From Zygnema circumcarinatum (taxonomy: Eukaryota; Streptophyta; Zygnematophyceae; Zygnematales; Zygnemataceae): 64,000 bases of DNA. Position numbers and translations under genes: made by a program. Location: positions 4,612,266-4,676,265 of the forward strand of contig CM074806.1 in NCBI GenBank assembly GCA_037447605.1, read 5' to 3'. Position 1 is the first letter of the stretch; each line of letters opens with the position of its first letter. Below are positions 1 to 12,114 of the stretch, piece after piece. A model generated the notes under the pieces. It was not told the DNA's origin. It saw nothing but the letters and a program-made list of their open reading frames with translations, and ran no database searches.

Positions 1-1070
1 GGAAAATGATACAGCGGCCCCACTTTTTGGATATCGGCGCCCCCTTTTGGGAAAAAATTGTACTTTTTTCTTTGGCTAATCACCCCCCACCCTTGGATCT
101 TTCGGGAGGAGAGATCTTGTAGACAATCGGACCCCGCGCCTCGCGCGCAGGATCCGACCGTGTACCGACGTACGGCGCCGCGCATCGCGGCGTGGCCCAC
201 GAGATGCGGCGAGCCTACGGAAAAGTTGTCCTCACCTGACCCGTTTGGATCAGATGTTGCCACGTGGCAGTCTGCCATTGCACAGCCCTGCTGCCGGTCC
301 CCCATGCCGATACAGTGGACCCCCATAATATTTTCGCCATGGTTTCGGCAAATACTGGGCGAAAATATTGTAACTTGCAAATATAAGGTCCGTGTTACCA
401 ATAGGCGAGCGGTATTATGTTAGAGTTCATGTCTGTTCCTATGTATCGTATCGTATCGTATCGTATCGTATCGTATCGTATCGTACCGTGATTTAGATAT
501 ACGAGCTCCTATTGGTGTTGTACGTATACCGTACGACTTAGAGATTTTATTCGTACTTACCGTACAGCGGAAAAGCGTGACCCATGTTTGAAATCCGTTT
601 CGATTAACAGATTTTGTATTGGAGAATAGGTCAGGTTAGGTTAACACCCCTAATACGTTAACATTGAGTTACCGTACAAAAAAGTGGTTTCGGCAAAATC
701 GGGGCGAATTTCTTGGGGACGCACTGTACAAGGTGGAAAATATTATGGGGGTCCACTGTATCGGCATGGGGGACCGGCAGCAGGGCTGTGCAATGGCAGA
801 CTGCCACGTGGCAACATCTGATCCAAACGGGTCAGGTGAGGACAACTTTTCCGTAGGCTCGCCGCATCTCGTGGGCCACGCCGCGATGCGCGGCGCCGTA
901 CGTCGGTACACGGTCGGATCCTGCGCGCGAGGCGCGGGGTCCGATTGTCTACAAGATCTCTCCTCCCGAAAGATCCAAGGGTGGGGGGTGATTAGCCAAA
1001 GAAAAAAGTACAATTTTTTCCCAAAAGGGGGCGCCGATATCCAAAAAGTGGGGCCGCTGTATCATTTTCC
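1..1070. mobile_element. Long inverted-repeat (fold-back) element, left end possibly cut by window
   Basis: Bases 1-335 and 736-1070 are near-perfect reverse complements, so position x pairs with 1071-x. They flank a spacer of about 400 bases that is not repeated. The outer ends read GGAAAATGATACAGCGG and its complement. Near the inner ends (about 339 and 684) a partial direct repeat of GTTTCGGCAAA appears. The open frames in the arms mirror one another and look like no known protein, so I call none of them a gene. This fits a non-autonomous DNA transposon of fold-back or MULE type. The left end cannot be confirmed because the arm starts at base 1, so target-site duplications cannot be tested. 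Confidence 0.6.
444..486. repeat. Pentanucleotide (TCGTA)n microsatellite
   Basis: About eight perfect copies of TCGTA sit in the unpaired spacer of the flanking inverted repeat. They are followed by CGTAC-rich sequence of the kind seen elsewhere in the window. Confidence 0.85.
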
Positions 1071-1433
1071 ATTTGCAATTGCCGTGTCACACTTGCGAGA
1101 GTCGCGAGCGCTAAAGTGTACCGTACCAAGTAACTTTAGGAATGGTTCACTTTATCGTGCGGAGTCACTGGGGCACGTGGCCTCCTTCCTGGCCCGTGGC
1201 AGGCATGCCCGAGACATGTGCCGGGCCGTGACCCGCACGAGCCGATAGTGAACAACGACAAGGTACGGACATGGAAGGCCATGACCTTGCCCCACGTGAT
1301 CCACGTGCTAAGCACGGGTCCCCGCGTGAAGATATTGAACAACTAAAGGGTACGGTCATGGGAGGTCATGACCTTGGGCCCACGTGCCTCCAACCCTACC
1401 CTCCCCAACAAGCACTACATGACAAAATAATAT
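1071..1433. other. Intergenic DNA between two fold-back elements
   Basis: No gene seen. It contains several CACGTG hexamers. A roughly 40-base imperfect direct repeat (about 1259-1297 and 1346-1385) has two copies, each carrying a CATGACCTT palindrome half followed by CCCACGTG. Confidence 0.5.
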
Positions 1434-2379
1434 GGGTAGTGATATTTCCACCCCTTTTTTGGATCCAAACACCCCTTCCCGGCCGGGCAGATTTCAAAAA
1501 GGATTAAAAACGGAAAATGCCTTTTTCAAACCTTTTTGGAATCGATACCCACCCTCCATCGGCAGATTTTATTTTTGCGAAACAAGGAAATAACCCGTCA
1601 CCCCATTTTGAATATCCCGCCTACCTGAATTTTTTTTCACGCGTGCGGTCAATCGCAGCCGTCGATTCCCTCGCAGATCGCAACACGGCAGATCACTATT
1701 TGCTCTGCAGCCGGGCTCGGTCACAGCGAATGGCAAGTGCCCACGTATCCCGCCAAACTCGTCTCAAAAGTTGTCCGTACAAATGTCGTACGGTCGCAAC
1801 TTTGAGGAACCCAATATTTCGTACATTGAGAGCTTGGACCAATCAAAGCTTTCCACGTCAAAAAAATAACACGTGGCAGATGCTGATTGGCTGAGAGCTG
1901 ACAGTGCACGAGATCTCGGACCGAAAGACGTGCACACTCGCACGTGCGATCCGGCTTTGGCGGGACTCGTGGGCGCTTTCCATTCGCTAAGATCGAGCCT
2001 GGCTGCAGATCGAACGGTGATCTGCAGTGGTGCGATCTGCGAGGGAAATCGACAGATGCGATTGACACACACGTGTGAAGGACGGACACCCGCGAACGAT
2101 CTCGTGGCGGACGGATCTTCCGCTCCGAGCGGATTCGGGCAGGCAGATATTTCTTTCCCTCAAAAAAAATAATTCAGGGAGGCGGGATACAGTATTCAAA
2201 ATGCGGTGACGGGGTATCATTTTCCTTGGTTAGCAAAAATAAATCAGCCGACGGAAGAAGGTGGGTATGGATTCCAAAAAGGTGTGAAAAACGCATTTTC
2301 CGTTTTTAATCCCTTTTGAAATCTGCCCGGCCGGGAAGGGGTGTTTGGATCCAAAAAAGGGGTGGAAATATCACTACCC
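1434..2379. mobile_element. 946-bp fold-back DNA transposon with 8-bp target-site duplication
   Basis: The outermost bases read GGGTAGTGATATTTCC and the right end is its reverse complement. The outer ~90 bases of each arm are almost identical. Similarity continues, with more differences, almost to the centre near 1900, so the whole element can fold on itself. It is flanked on both sides by AATAATAT (1426-1433 and 2380-2387), an 8-bp duplication typical of hAT or P insertions; MULEs usually make 9-11 bp. No transposase frame is visible, so it is non-autonomous. Confidence 0.8.
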
Positions 2380-3472
2380 AATAATATATACGGTACTGTA
2401 CTTTCGAAGTCAATTCGTACCATACAGAGCCGTACATACCTCGTTGACCGACAGTCAGAATCAGTACTCGAGAACGCTAGTTTCCTAGAAAGTGAGTGCA
2501 CATCGATGCCCATTCTAGAATCCGTGTCCGTTTTACTTGCAACGGTATTACAAACAGAGTACTCTGCAGCTTTATTTTTGCTTAGGCATTTGGTATTTGG
2601 TACTAAAAGCTTGCTACCGATTGTTTGGAACGAGCCCAATGTTCCAAAAAACCGTACGGCTTCAATGTACGGCTGGCAACAATTCGCCGTCAGATCTCAT
2701 CTTGACCGGCGTTCCAATGTTTTTACATAGAATTAGTACTTCGCTAAAGCAAGCCCAAAAATTTCGTTGATCCCCTTTCCAGGAAGCTGCGCGTACTGAT
2801 TCTAGAAATCCAGTCCCTTCTGGTTCCTGGGAAACCTGAAAGCCCCCCAGCGCTCGATAAAGTCATGCCAGTTTGCAGGTCTTGCAGGAAATTTGGCCTC
2901 CCCTGCAGGAGGCGGAGCTCGGCCTCTGCAGCACTCAAAATGTTGCAGCGGCGCATTTCGTATTCGTTTGCGACTTGAAGACAAACGGGTTCAGGTATAA
3001 TTTGAAGAGCTTCTGGCGCTTGTTTGCGCTTTGCAAACCTGTTGGAGATGGCAGGAAGGGGATGCAGAGAGGGTTTGGTTTTGGGTTTTTTGACTGGTTC
3101 TTGACGAGGTGTAAAAGCCACGCGCTTGTCACGACGAAGAATGTTTCAATTATTTTCAGAAGAAACTTATTATTGCTCTCCTAAGCTGCGTTATTTCCTT
3201 TTGAGTATTGAGAGCATTCAAGTTTTAGCTGTCGCTTTGTTTCCCAGCTTTGGGCAGGGTGTAACAATAGGAATGGACTTTGTAGAGAGGGTGAGAGCTC
3301 AACAAACTGACTATTTTGCTGCTTTTTGCATTCACTTCAGTATCTGATTCCTTGTTTCATCTCACCATATTTGTGCTGCAGGCGCTTGCTTGCATTGCCA
3401 GCACACGAGTCCGCGGTATTCCTGTGGAGGGAGCAATCATAAAAGATAAAAGAAAAAAATAAAAGATAAAAG
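2380..3472. other. Upstream region of the copper ATPase gene
   Basis: No gene I can support. Open frames occur on both strands (for example 2802-2984 minus) but resemble no family I know. From about 3430 the sequence is A-rich with repeated ATAAAAG, ending at the start codon at 3473. This stretch probably holds the promoter and 5' leader. Confidence 0.4.
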
Positions 3473-6400
3473 ATGGCTGCTTCTTCTGCTTCCGAAAAGT
3501 TGCCTCTACTCTACTTCCTTCCAGGGCTCTTCTCCCAGAGGGCAAGGAACTGGTTTAAGCCATTGAAGCGGTCGCCTGAGAGGAGCTATAGCAGCAGTAA
3601 CCAAGCTGCCACCTGGTCCACAGAGTCAAGCAGAAGTCAAAGTTTCAGGCAGGTGCCGCCTGAAAATGGTGTTGCTTTAACTGGATCATCAGCAGATGAA
3701 GGTGGAGAGGGTGGTCTTTTGGAAAGGAGAGCCATCATTGTCAGTGTTGGAGGCATGCAGTGTGCTGCTTGCGCTGCATCTGTGGAGAAAGCTCTACGGA
3801 GAGTGGAGGGCGTTGAATCGGGCGTTGTTTCAGTACTTACTGGCAAGGGCAGAGTCGTGTATTTCCCTCACGTTGTGGAGGTAATATGACCTACTCTTCT
3901 AGTTACGAGCATTATGGTTTAGGTCAGGGGCTGCTAATGGCATTCTGCTTGTCCATTTTAGGGAGAGAAAGAGCGAAAGAGAGAGAAACGGAAGCATTAT
4001 TGTGCACCTAACTTCAGGCGTTCTTTTGCAATTCTATGTGCAGGAGCACGTCATTGTGGAGACAATAGAGGATGCGGGCTTCCAAGCGGAAGTTCTCGGG
4101 GAAGAATTGGGGGCGCTATCTGAAATCCGACATGTCTGCAGGCTGCGAGTTAAGCACATGACATGCACAAGCTGCTCCGGCGCTATTGAGGGCGCTTTAT
4201 CGGTGAGTTGTTTGTGGAGTATTGTAACAAAGTCATCTTTTGTGCTGACATGATGAGGCGAGAGGATAGACGAGAGTGGTGGGAAATTGGCGTAGTTACG
4301 TGCTGTCTCGCTCCATGTAGTCGTTTCTATTGTGTTGGCGTACTTAGACTGACGTCATATGGGCTTCTCGAGGGATCAAGTCGGCTATTTCAACTTTTTA
4401 AAGAATTGGAAATGGAAAATCTGAAAAAACCCCAAGTAGTCGCACTGCGTCTTCCTTCGATTTGTCATCCTTAAAGGTGGCTCGGTTACCCCTTTATCGT
4501 AAGGAACCCAACACTTTCTTCTCATGTTTGTCTGCAGAAAGTGCCAGGAGTGGAGAAGGCCGTGGTTGCTCTTGCCACTGAAGCAGCCGAGATAATTTTC
4601 GACCCCAAAAAGGTCACTCCTGCCCAACTCATCACAGCAGTCGAGGATACCGGCTTTGAGGCAGATCTCATCTACGTTAGTGGAGAAAGGACTACAGTCG
4701 AGCTCCAAATCGGCGGACTGCATTCCGAAGAAGCGCACACTAATGTTGAGAATGCTTTACTGCGCCTTCCTGGTGTTTCTTCCGTGCAACTGAACGGAAC
4801 TGGTGCCATTGTACAGTACGATGTGGATGTAACGGGGCCAAGATCAATGATAGAGGCCATAGAAATGGCAGGACCAACCGGAGTCTATACAGCAGCTTTG
4901 GTGGAGAAGGATCCGAGGGGGGGAGAAGGAGAAAGGAAGATGGAAGTAAGACAAATGTGGCGATTATTCCTTTGGAGTCTTGTTTTTACAGTACCGGTGT
5001 TTGCTCTGGCTATGGTCCTGCCCTATGTCCCCGTTGTAAAGACATGGGTGGAGGCTGAATTGGTGAATAGGTACGTATTCATGGGTTTCATACCATTGCT
5101 TCCGTTCGCTGGAATATTGATTCTTGTAACCATTCAGACTGATGATCATTTTTTGAGGAAAATATTCTTTCCTTTTTGTTTGTCTCCTTCTGTTGCCAGA
5201 GTGGTATTCAGGAGGGGGACTGGTACACTTGTGTATGCATGTGCTGCTTTAAGGTCTCTCATTCTGTATGTTTGTGTCGCCTTGCCGAGTGAGTGCAGGC
5301 TTACAATCGGCGCCATTCTGCGGTGGGTCCTTGCTACTCCAGTCCAGTTCGTAATAGGTAGAAAATTCTATGTGGGTGCTTGGAATGCCCTTCGGCGTGG
5401 CTCAGCCAATATGGACGTTCTCATTGCTATGGGAACAAACACGGCATACTTTTACTCTGTGTATGTTGTTATCAACGCAGCCCTCTCTTCTATGCATACC
5501 GGAATGGACTCCTTTGAAACGAGTGCTATGCTTATATCATTCATCATCCTTGGAAAGTACCTTGAAGTGCTCGCTAAGGGCAAAACTTCCGATGCTGTCA
5601 GCAAGCTGCTCCAATTGGCCCCTGATACTGCCACGCTTTTGGAGATGCGGCCTGGGGGCTTACATAAGGAATCTCTCGTTGTGGAACGGGAGATCAACTC
5701 CCGTTTGATTCAAAAATCTGACATCATTAAGGTCGTTCCGGGAGCTAAGGTTCCCACCGATGGCACTGTAGTATGGGGTCAGGCTCATGTGAATGAGTCC
5801 ATGATTACGGGAGAGGCGCTTCCGGTATTGAAGGGCCTTGGAGACAAAGTGATTGGTGGAAGTCTTAATGTGAACGGAGTCATGCACATCAAGGCAACGC
5901 ATATTGGAGGAGAGACTGCATTGGCGCAGATAGTATACTTGGTGGAGGCCGCACAAATGGCAAAAGCACCGATTCAGAAGTATGCCGACAAAATTTCAGC
6001 AATTTTTGTGCCTCTGGTAGGTTTCCATGCTTACATGAACAATTCTCGTTAGCAGTACTTGTTGTATGCACTTGCCGGCTCCAGTTGAAATGTGTCTGCT
6101 GAATTTTTCCAGCTTTTTCAGATAAAGTTCAGAGCAGTCTGTGGTTGTTTTGGAAACTTATTCAGCAGACGGGGTTCAGCATTTTGTACCTTTTCTCCAT
6201 AGAATTTATTCCGTTTAATTATTCTATCTTCTGCATTCTGCATGGAAAATTTACTGAGTTCTATAAATAGATTGTCGATTGTACTATTTAACTTTGCTGA
6301 TCTGACTCAGTATTGGGTCAATCTTAAAGGTAAATAAGATAACGTGTCTTCGTGCTGAACTGATTTTCTGCACTTCTGCTGACTCTCGGCCGTTTCTTGC

Positions 6401-8737
6401 AGGTCATTGTGCTCGCCCTCCTTGACTGGCTGATCTGGTACATCGCTGGGAAAACTGGGGCTTATCCAAAATCATGGCTTCCTAGTTCTGTAAATACATT
6501 TGAACTCGCGCTTCAGTTTGGGATTTCTGTTCTAGTGGTTGCCTGTCCCTGTGCTCTCGGCCTCGCAACTCCGACAGCAGTTATGGTGTCAACGGGTATT
6601 GGAGCAACGCAAGGCATCCTCATAAAGGGTGGAGAAGCATTGGAAAGAGCTCATAAGGTAGGTCCATAGATTGCTTCTAGTAGCTGATGTCTTGCTTGGA
6701 AATATCACAAGTGTCCCTCAGTATGGCTACGCTCTCCTGCTTTGTCCCCACTTCTCTTTATTCCCGTTTCGCCCTCTCCTTCTCCCCTCACCCCTCTCCT
6801 CGTTCACTTCGCTCTCCCTCCTACACCCATCCCTCCTCCCCCACCCCTTTTTTCTGCCCACGCTCCGCCTCTCTCCTCCTACTCCCTTCCCATTCTCTTT
6901 ACTCCGCCTTTGCCTACTTCACCATACATTCTTGGGCTTCAACATTTAGCCTTTCACAGCTTTGAGCGAATACAACGACAATTGCTAACAATAGATATCT
7001 CCCATCTCTTTATGTCACCTATCTCCCTTAGTTTTATCTATATGAAGATAAGATATGATGTGATTGAAGCAATTGATGCACTCACAGGGCAATTCATTTT
7101 TCATACTGCAGATAGGATTTGTAGTCTTTGATAAGACGGGAACACTCACTATCGGCAAACCTACCGTAACCAGTACACGCATATTTGATGGAACCAAGAT
7201 AAAAAAGGCCGAGTTCTTCTCAACTATGGCTGCTGCAGAGGTCAGTGTCACTCCCCTTTGTATCTTTTCTGTAAACATCATGCTCTGGTGATCTTTCGTA
7301 AATTCTCATCTCATTCAATATCTGCTTAAACCCGTACGTTCACGTAGACAATGCTGATTCGTTTGTGCTAATTTGTTGTTCTGACAGGTGAACAGTGAAC
7401 ACCCTCTTGCAAGAGCAATAGTTGAACATGCTTTCAAGGAACTTGGCATGGATTCTATGGATGGTCAATCTATGGCTTCAAGTACCCGGACAAACTCAGC
7501 TACTGCAAACCCTAACAGTAGCCCCACAGCCTCAGAAACGTCTTCTCAAGGGAGTAGCAGTCAGATGAACTTGCCCACTGCTACCGAATTTGAATCGATT
7601 GCGGGCTATGGAGTGTGCTGCCACGTGGCAGACAGAGAGGTCCTGGTGGGAAGCATCCGCCTCATGCACAGCAAGGGGTTGGATATCTCCCTTGAAGCAG
7701 AGGAGTGGCTGCAGAACGTTGAGACAAGTGCAAAAACCGCGGTATTGATGGCTATCAATGGGAAGGTAGTAGGTGGAGTAGCGATTTCGGATCCAGTGAA
7801 ACCGGAAGCGGCTGCTGTGGTGGACATATTGAAGGGAATGGGTGTTAAGTGCCTCATGTTAACAGGAGATAATTGGGGGACTGCCAGAGCCATAGCTGCG
7901 GAAGTGGGTATCGAAGATGTTGTCGCTGAAGTTTTGCCATTGGGAAAAGCGGAGAAGATCAAGGAGTTGCAGGTGCGGTGTCCATCAACTTCTATGTTTA
8001 CTGATATTGCTATCATACTTCCCATCATTTTGCTTCTATTTTTTTCTGCTTGAAGTGATTATGGTGGAGACTTGTCTCTTGCCTTCTTTCCTTTCTCTCA
8101 TGTCCGCCCCCCCCTCCGCCCCCGGTTGCCCCACCTCCCCCCTCCCCCTCCCCCTCCATTTCTTCAACGCCCCTGTTCTCTCATCCTCTCCCTGATCCTC
8201 TTTGTCACTGCTCTCTCCCTTTAATCCTTTCCCCTCCCGTTGTCCGTCGCCTCTTCTAACTCCCCTGTGCTCCTTTCGGCCTCTCCCTCTCACGCTAGTC
8301 TTCCTGCATTTCTGTAATTGCAGAGCTCAAAGAAGCAGGTCGCTATGGTTGGCGATGGGGTGAACGACTCTCCGGCACTCGTTGCAGCGGATGTGGGAAT
8401 GGCAATAGGAGCCGGCACTGACATCGCCATTGAAGCCGCCGACATTGTTCTGATGAGGAGCAGTCTTGAGGACGTTATCACAGCCATCGATCTCTCTCGG
8501 AAGACCTTTAATCGCATTCGATTAAATTACTTTTGGGCCCTCGGATACAATGTGTGCGGAATTCCGATTGCGGCGGGAGCTCTGTACCCTTCCCTTGGGT
8601 TCCGCCTCCCTCCATGGGTGGCTGGAGCAGCCATGGCGATGTCTTCTGTGAGTGTTGTCTGCTCCTCTCTCCTCTTAAGGCGGTACAGGCGCCCTCGCCG
8701 GCTGGACCTTCTCGATGTTGAGATTAGGATGAGGTGA
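3473..8737 (+). CDS. HMA5: Copper-transporting P1B-type ATPase (RAN1/HMA5-like)
   Basis: Pumps Cu(I) across a membrane using ATP; plant homologues load copper into the secretory pathway (RAN1/HMA7) or export it (HMA5). Exons: 3473-3880, 4044-4202, 4538-5070, 5299-6016, 6403-6657, 7112-7240, 7388-7972, 8324-8737; all phases fit and give 1066 residues, near the family's ~1000. Seen in order: metal-binding domain 1 with CAAC (97-100), domain 2 with CTSC (177-180), a third such fold lacking both cysteines, TGEA, the CPC ion motif (654-656), DKTGT phosphorylation site (Asp698), SEHPL, LTGDN, GDGVND, and a final MAMSS in the last membrane helix. The ATG at 3473 is the first in frame. Intron 3 (5071-5298) is a multiple of three and open. 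RAN1 versus HMA5 cannot be settled from sequence alone. Confidence 0.95.
6740..6930. repeat. Pyrimidine-rich tract in ATPase intron 5
   Basis: Strongly C/T-rich low-complexity sequence on the coding strand inside intron 6658-7111. A similar tract fills 8090-8300 in intron 7973-8323. Confidence 0.8.
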
Positions 8738-9427
8738 TAGGAGCTTTTTGTTGGTTTTCTAGAGATTGGGCAGCCGCCCTCCTTGTAAAAAAAGAAAGGA
8801 GAAAACGAAGGCGATTTGTAGGATTACTTTAGGAACAAACTTAGAAAAGAAAAAAAAAAAGCGATTCTTTCCACTTGTTGTAGCAAGTTTGTAATTTGGA
8901 TTGTTCTGTTAGTTTGCTTTTAGTTTTTTTGTTCGGGTTTTCCGCGTCCTTGGGTAAAACATTGTAAAGTTTTGGAGGTGTAACGATTTGCTGCAGTGTA
9001 TACCGTCCCTGGTTGGGTTATTTGGAGGTCCAGCAACATTGTTGTGCATGCAGCATGCAGTATGGCCGGTGTGGGTATGAAGAAAAATGAAAATGTTTTG
9101 CTAGAGAGAATGGTTACAGACGGGACCCCATTTGGGGCAAATTTTGTAAAGTTTGGACAGCTGATAACATGCTCTTGCACACAGGATCGCTTTTTTCTCT
9201 GAGTACCTTCAATTGGAGACCCTCGTGTAGTCTATGTGAGAAAAAAAATAGCAGGGCTTCAACCTCCGACCTCTGAGAATTCAGCCATCTTCCAACTAAA
9301 ATCCGCCACAGTTACAGGACAGGACGGGACTGAACTACAAACTGGGCCACAAATCAAAGAAAAGGTTCCAGGTATCGTCTTATCTGCTTTCTTACAAATG
9401 TTTCCTTTCTCAAGGAACAGAAGTCCG
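8738..9427. other. Convergent 3' flanks of the ATPase and ELF5 genes
   Basis: No gene seen. A-rich sequence follows the ATPase stop. The two genes run tail to tail here, so both transcription ends must fall in these 690 bases. TGTAA occurs several times (about 8784, 8889 and 8963), but I cannot assign a poly(A) signal. Confidence 0.5.
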
Positions 9428-12015
9428 TTACGATTCGTCAAATGCCCCGAGTCCTTTGAGGTCTTCCATGAATGCAGAATACGACTCGTCAATACTGGCC
9501 GGTTTAACGGTTGGCATGGAAACGGGCCTGACCGGAGCTGTCGATGGAGCCACAATTTTTGCCTTCGGCTTCTGCGCATTTTCCCGCCGCACTCTCACCG
9601 AGGCAGGGACCTGCAGGATCCATCATAGAAACAAATTGACCCTCCCCAATTTTGTTAAGAAAAGTGGCAAACAAATGTTAACTTCGAGGAAAAAGGAGAA
9701 ACTAAGTGTGCTAACTCAGGGTCTGCAAAAGATACCAAGTTAGGTTTCCGAACTTTCAGGCCTCTTGCAGCCTTAAAGCTCTATGGCTCCAAGTTGAGCT
9801 CTCCTTACCATAGCAGTAAGCTCTGGCGTGTGTTGTGCGAGGGGCCTCTTCACAACCGTCGGTGCCGCTACTTTCACATACGACGGTTTCCCATCCGCTC
9901 CCATAGTTCTACTGTTAACTGGTTCTATGCCCTTCCCGTGGAACGGACCCGGAGGCGGAGGTGGCGGCACTCCATGTGGCAGTCCCGTTCCCATTCCCCT
10001 CCCTGGAGGTGGACCTGGGGGAGGCCGCATCCCTATGGGAGAGCTCAGCGGAGGTGGACCTGGGGGAGGTCTCATCCCTTGACGAGGAGGTGGACCTGGG
10101 GGAGGTGGCAAGTTAGGAGGCATGAAGGAGGAACTCCCTCCCATTAGCTGAGGAGGGTGCCCAGAAACGCTTCCTGGAGGGGGACCTGGGGGAGGTCGCA
10201 TCCCGGCAGGTGGAGGAGGGGGAGGGGCTCTTGAAGGTTGTTGTAGGAAGGGAGACGAGCCGGCAGGAGGGCCAAGCGGTGCATTCTGAGGAGGTGGTCC
10301 TGGGGGAGGTAGCATCTGAGTGGTAGTATGAGGTGGAGGACGTGGTGGGGGAGGTAGGCCTGCAGGGCGCGGGGGAGGGGGAGGAGGAGGGCCTCGTCTT
10401 GATGCTGCGTTTTGTTCAGTATCAAGAGAGGCAATATCCGAGGGAGGTCGTCCTGGAGGAGGTGGAGGTGGTGGTGGTATCTTGGCAGCCTGCATTTGAC
10501 GTTCAGTACATTAAAAACACGGAATTGTCTTTCATTTTCAGGGTGAATAAGATTCATTACTGGGGTTAGAATTCAAGGCTTTTAAGTTCAGTACATTTGG
10601 AGGTTCACTAAAGTACTCACCCACTCCTGTAACGCCACTCCGGGAGGAGCCTCATGCTCTCCTTCCCCTCCCCCCTGCTCCTCTCCCTCCTCCTCTCCTT
10701 CCTCATTTTCAGACTCGCTTCCAGACTCGCTCTCCTCATCCTCTCCATCCTCCTCTTCTCTTTCCTCCCCGGGAGGCATCAAATCGTCATCCCCCGAGAA
10801 AGACCCCAACATACTCCGAGGGGGAGGAGGAGGAGGAGGGGGAGGTGGTGGCGGTAGTAGGTGGGATGAAGGTGAAGGCATGGGGGCATGAAGAGCGGTA
10901 GAGGGAGGGAGAGGGGGTCTAGGTGGGAGAGGTGGAGGGGGGAGATGGGATTCTGATTCTCCAGTTCCTCGAGGAGGCGGTGGAGGAGGAGGAAGTGGTA
11001 CAGGGAGAGGGAGGGCTGTACTAGCAGCACCTAAAGGAAGGGGGGGGGGAGGAGGAGGAGGTGGGAGAGGGAGAGCTTCAGCAGAGTCAGGAGGTCCTCC
11101 CTCAGAGTCGGAGGCATTGCCCGGCTTCAAGACTGAAATTGAAGGAGAGGAAAATTAAATTAGTAAAGCAAAATTAGCAGATTTAAGTAGCGAAGGCATA
11201 CGGAAAAAGAAAGGAGGGTGGAAGGAAGAAACGAGGGGGGATGGAGGAGGTGGACGAAATGGGGTAAAACGTGGGAGGGAAAGGGAAGGAGTAGAGAGAG
11301 TGGGGGCAAGCGAGGGGCATGGTTTCATATTCCTCACACAGACGGCGCGAATAGTTGAAGTAAAAAGAAAGCTTCGGGAATCAGAGTAGGAAAGATCTTT
11401 AAAAGCTGATATGAAGTTTGAGTGAGGGCGAGTTTACCGGTGGATGGACGGAACATAGGCGGCTTTCCAGGCGGAGGTTGCCCTGTGGGATTGAGGGAAG
11501 GATGGTAATACACAGAGTCCTGCAAAAGTTGGTAGTTTAGGGTTGATAGTTGTAAAACAGAATTCAGATTTCACCAGCGAAGGAAGGTATGGAAAGTTTC
11601 TGGAAGCAAACGGAAGTGGGCTAAAAAAGAACCTTGCAGTAGAAGATTACATGTAATGAGAGATGTTCCATGAATAGGATCACATTCAACACAACTAACA
11701 TCAGCTAACGGTGGTACAAATTTATGTTAGTTGAGGTCGTTGTGCCCGACGGTGAACAGTCGAACATAGAAGCGGTAAAAAGTTTAGCACTTACTTCTGC
11801 TCTCGGGTTTCGCACAGCCTCGCTGGAAGACCGCCGAGGAGCGACCAAATGACTGTGTGGGATTGGAGGATACCAAAAGCTAGTAAGAATCGAAAAGAGG
11901 CGAACTGAGAGGAGAACAGAAAAAAAAAAAATCACATTCATCGCTGCTTTGAGCTGATGCAATGGGCCCTCGAGTACCTCGTCTGCCATTGACAAGACAC
12001 TGAAGATTACGAGAC

Positions 12016-12053
<38 letters not shown>

Positions 12054-12083
12054 TAAGAGAGAGAGAGAAAGAGAGAGAGAGCG

Positions 12084-12114
<31 letters not shown>

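Noticed and set aside
664-1248. A 194-residue open frame across the right arm of the first inverted repeat
   Set aside because: It is mirrored by a frame in the other arm, has no domain, and starts without support; it is a by-product of GC-rich repeat DNA.
2744-3121. Minus-strand frame upstream of the copper ATPase
   Set aside because: No true ATG at its start, no recognised family, and no convincing splice partner.
8784-8970. TGTAA words after the ATPase stop as green-algal poly(A) signals
   Set aside because: The word is too short and frequent to assign, and other genes in the window do not show it at a consistent distance.
9236-9743. Plus-strand frames downstream of the ATPase
   Set aside because: They lie antisense to the last exon of ELF5 (9428-9610), which explains the coding-like composition.
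9773-9808. ELF5 ending at the stop at 9773
   Set aside because: A GT donor at 9808 followed by the exon at 9610-9428 restores the conserved C-terminus of the family, so the longer model is preferred.
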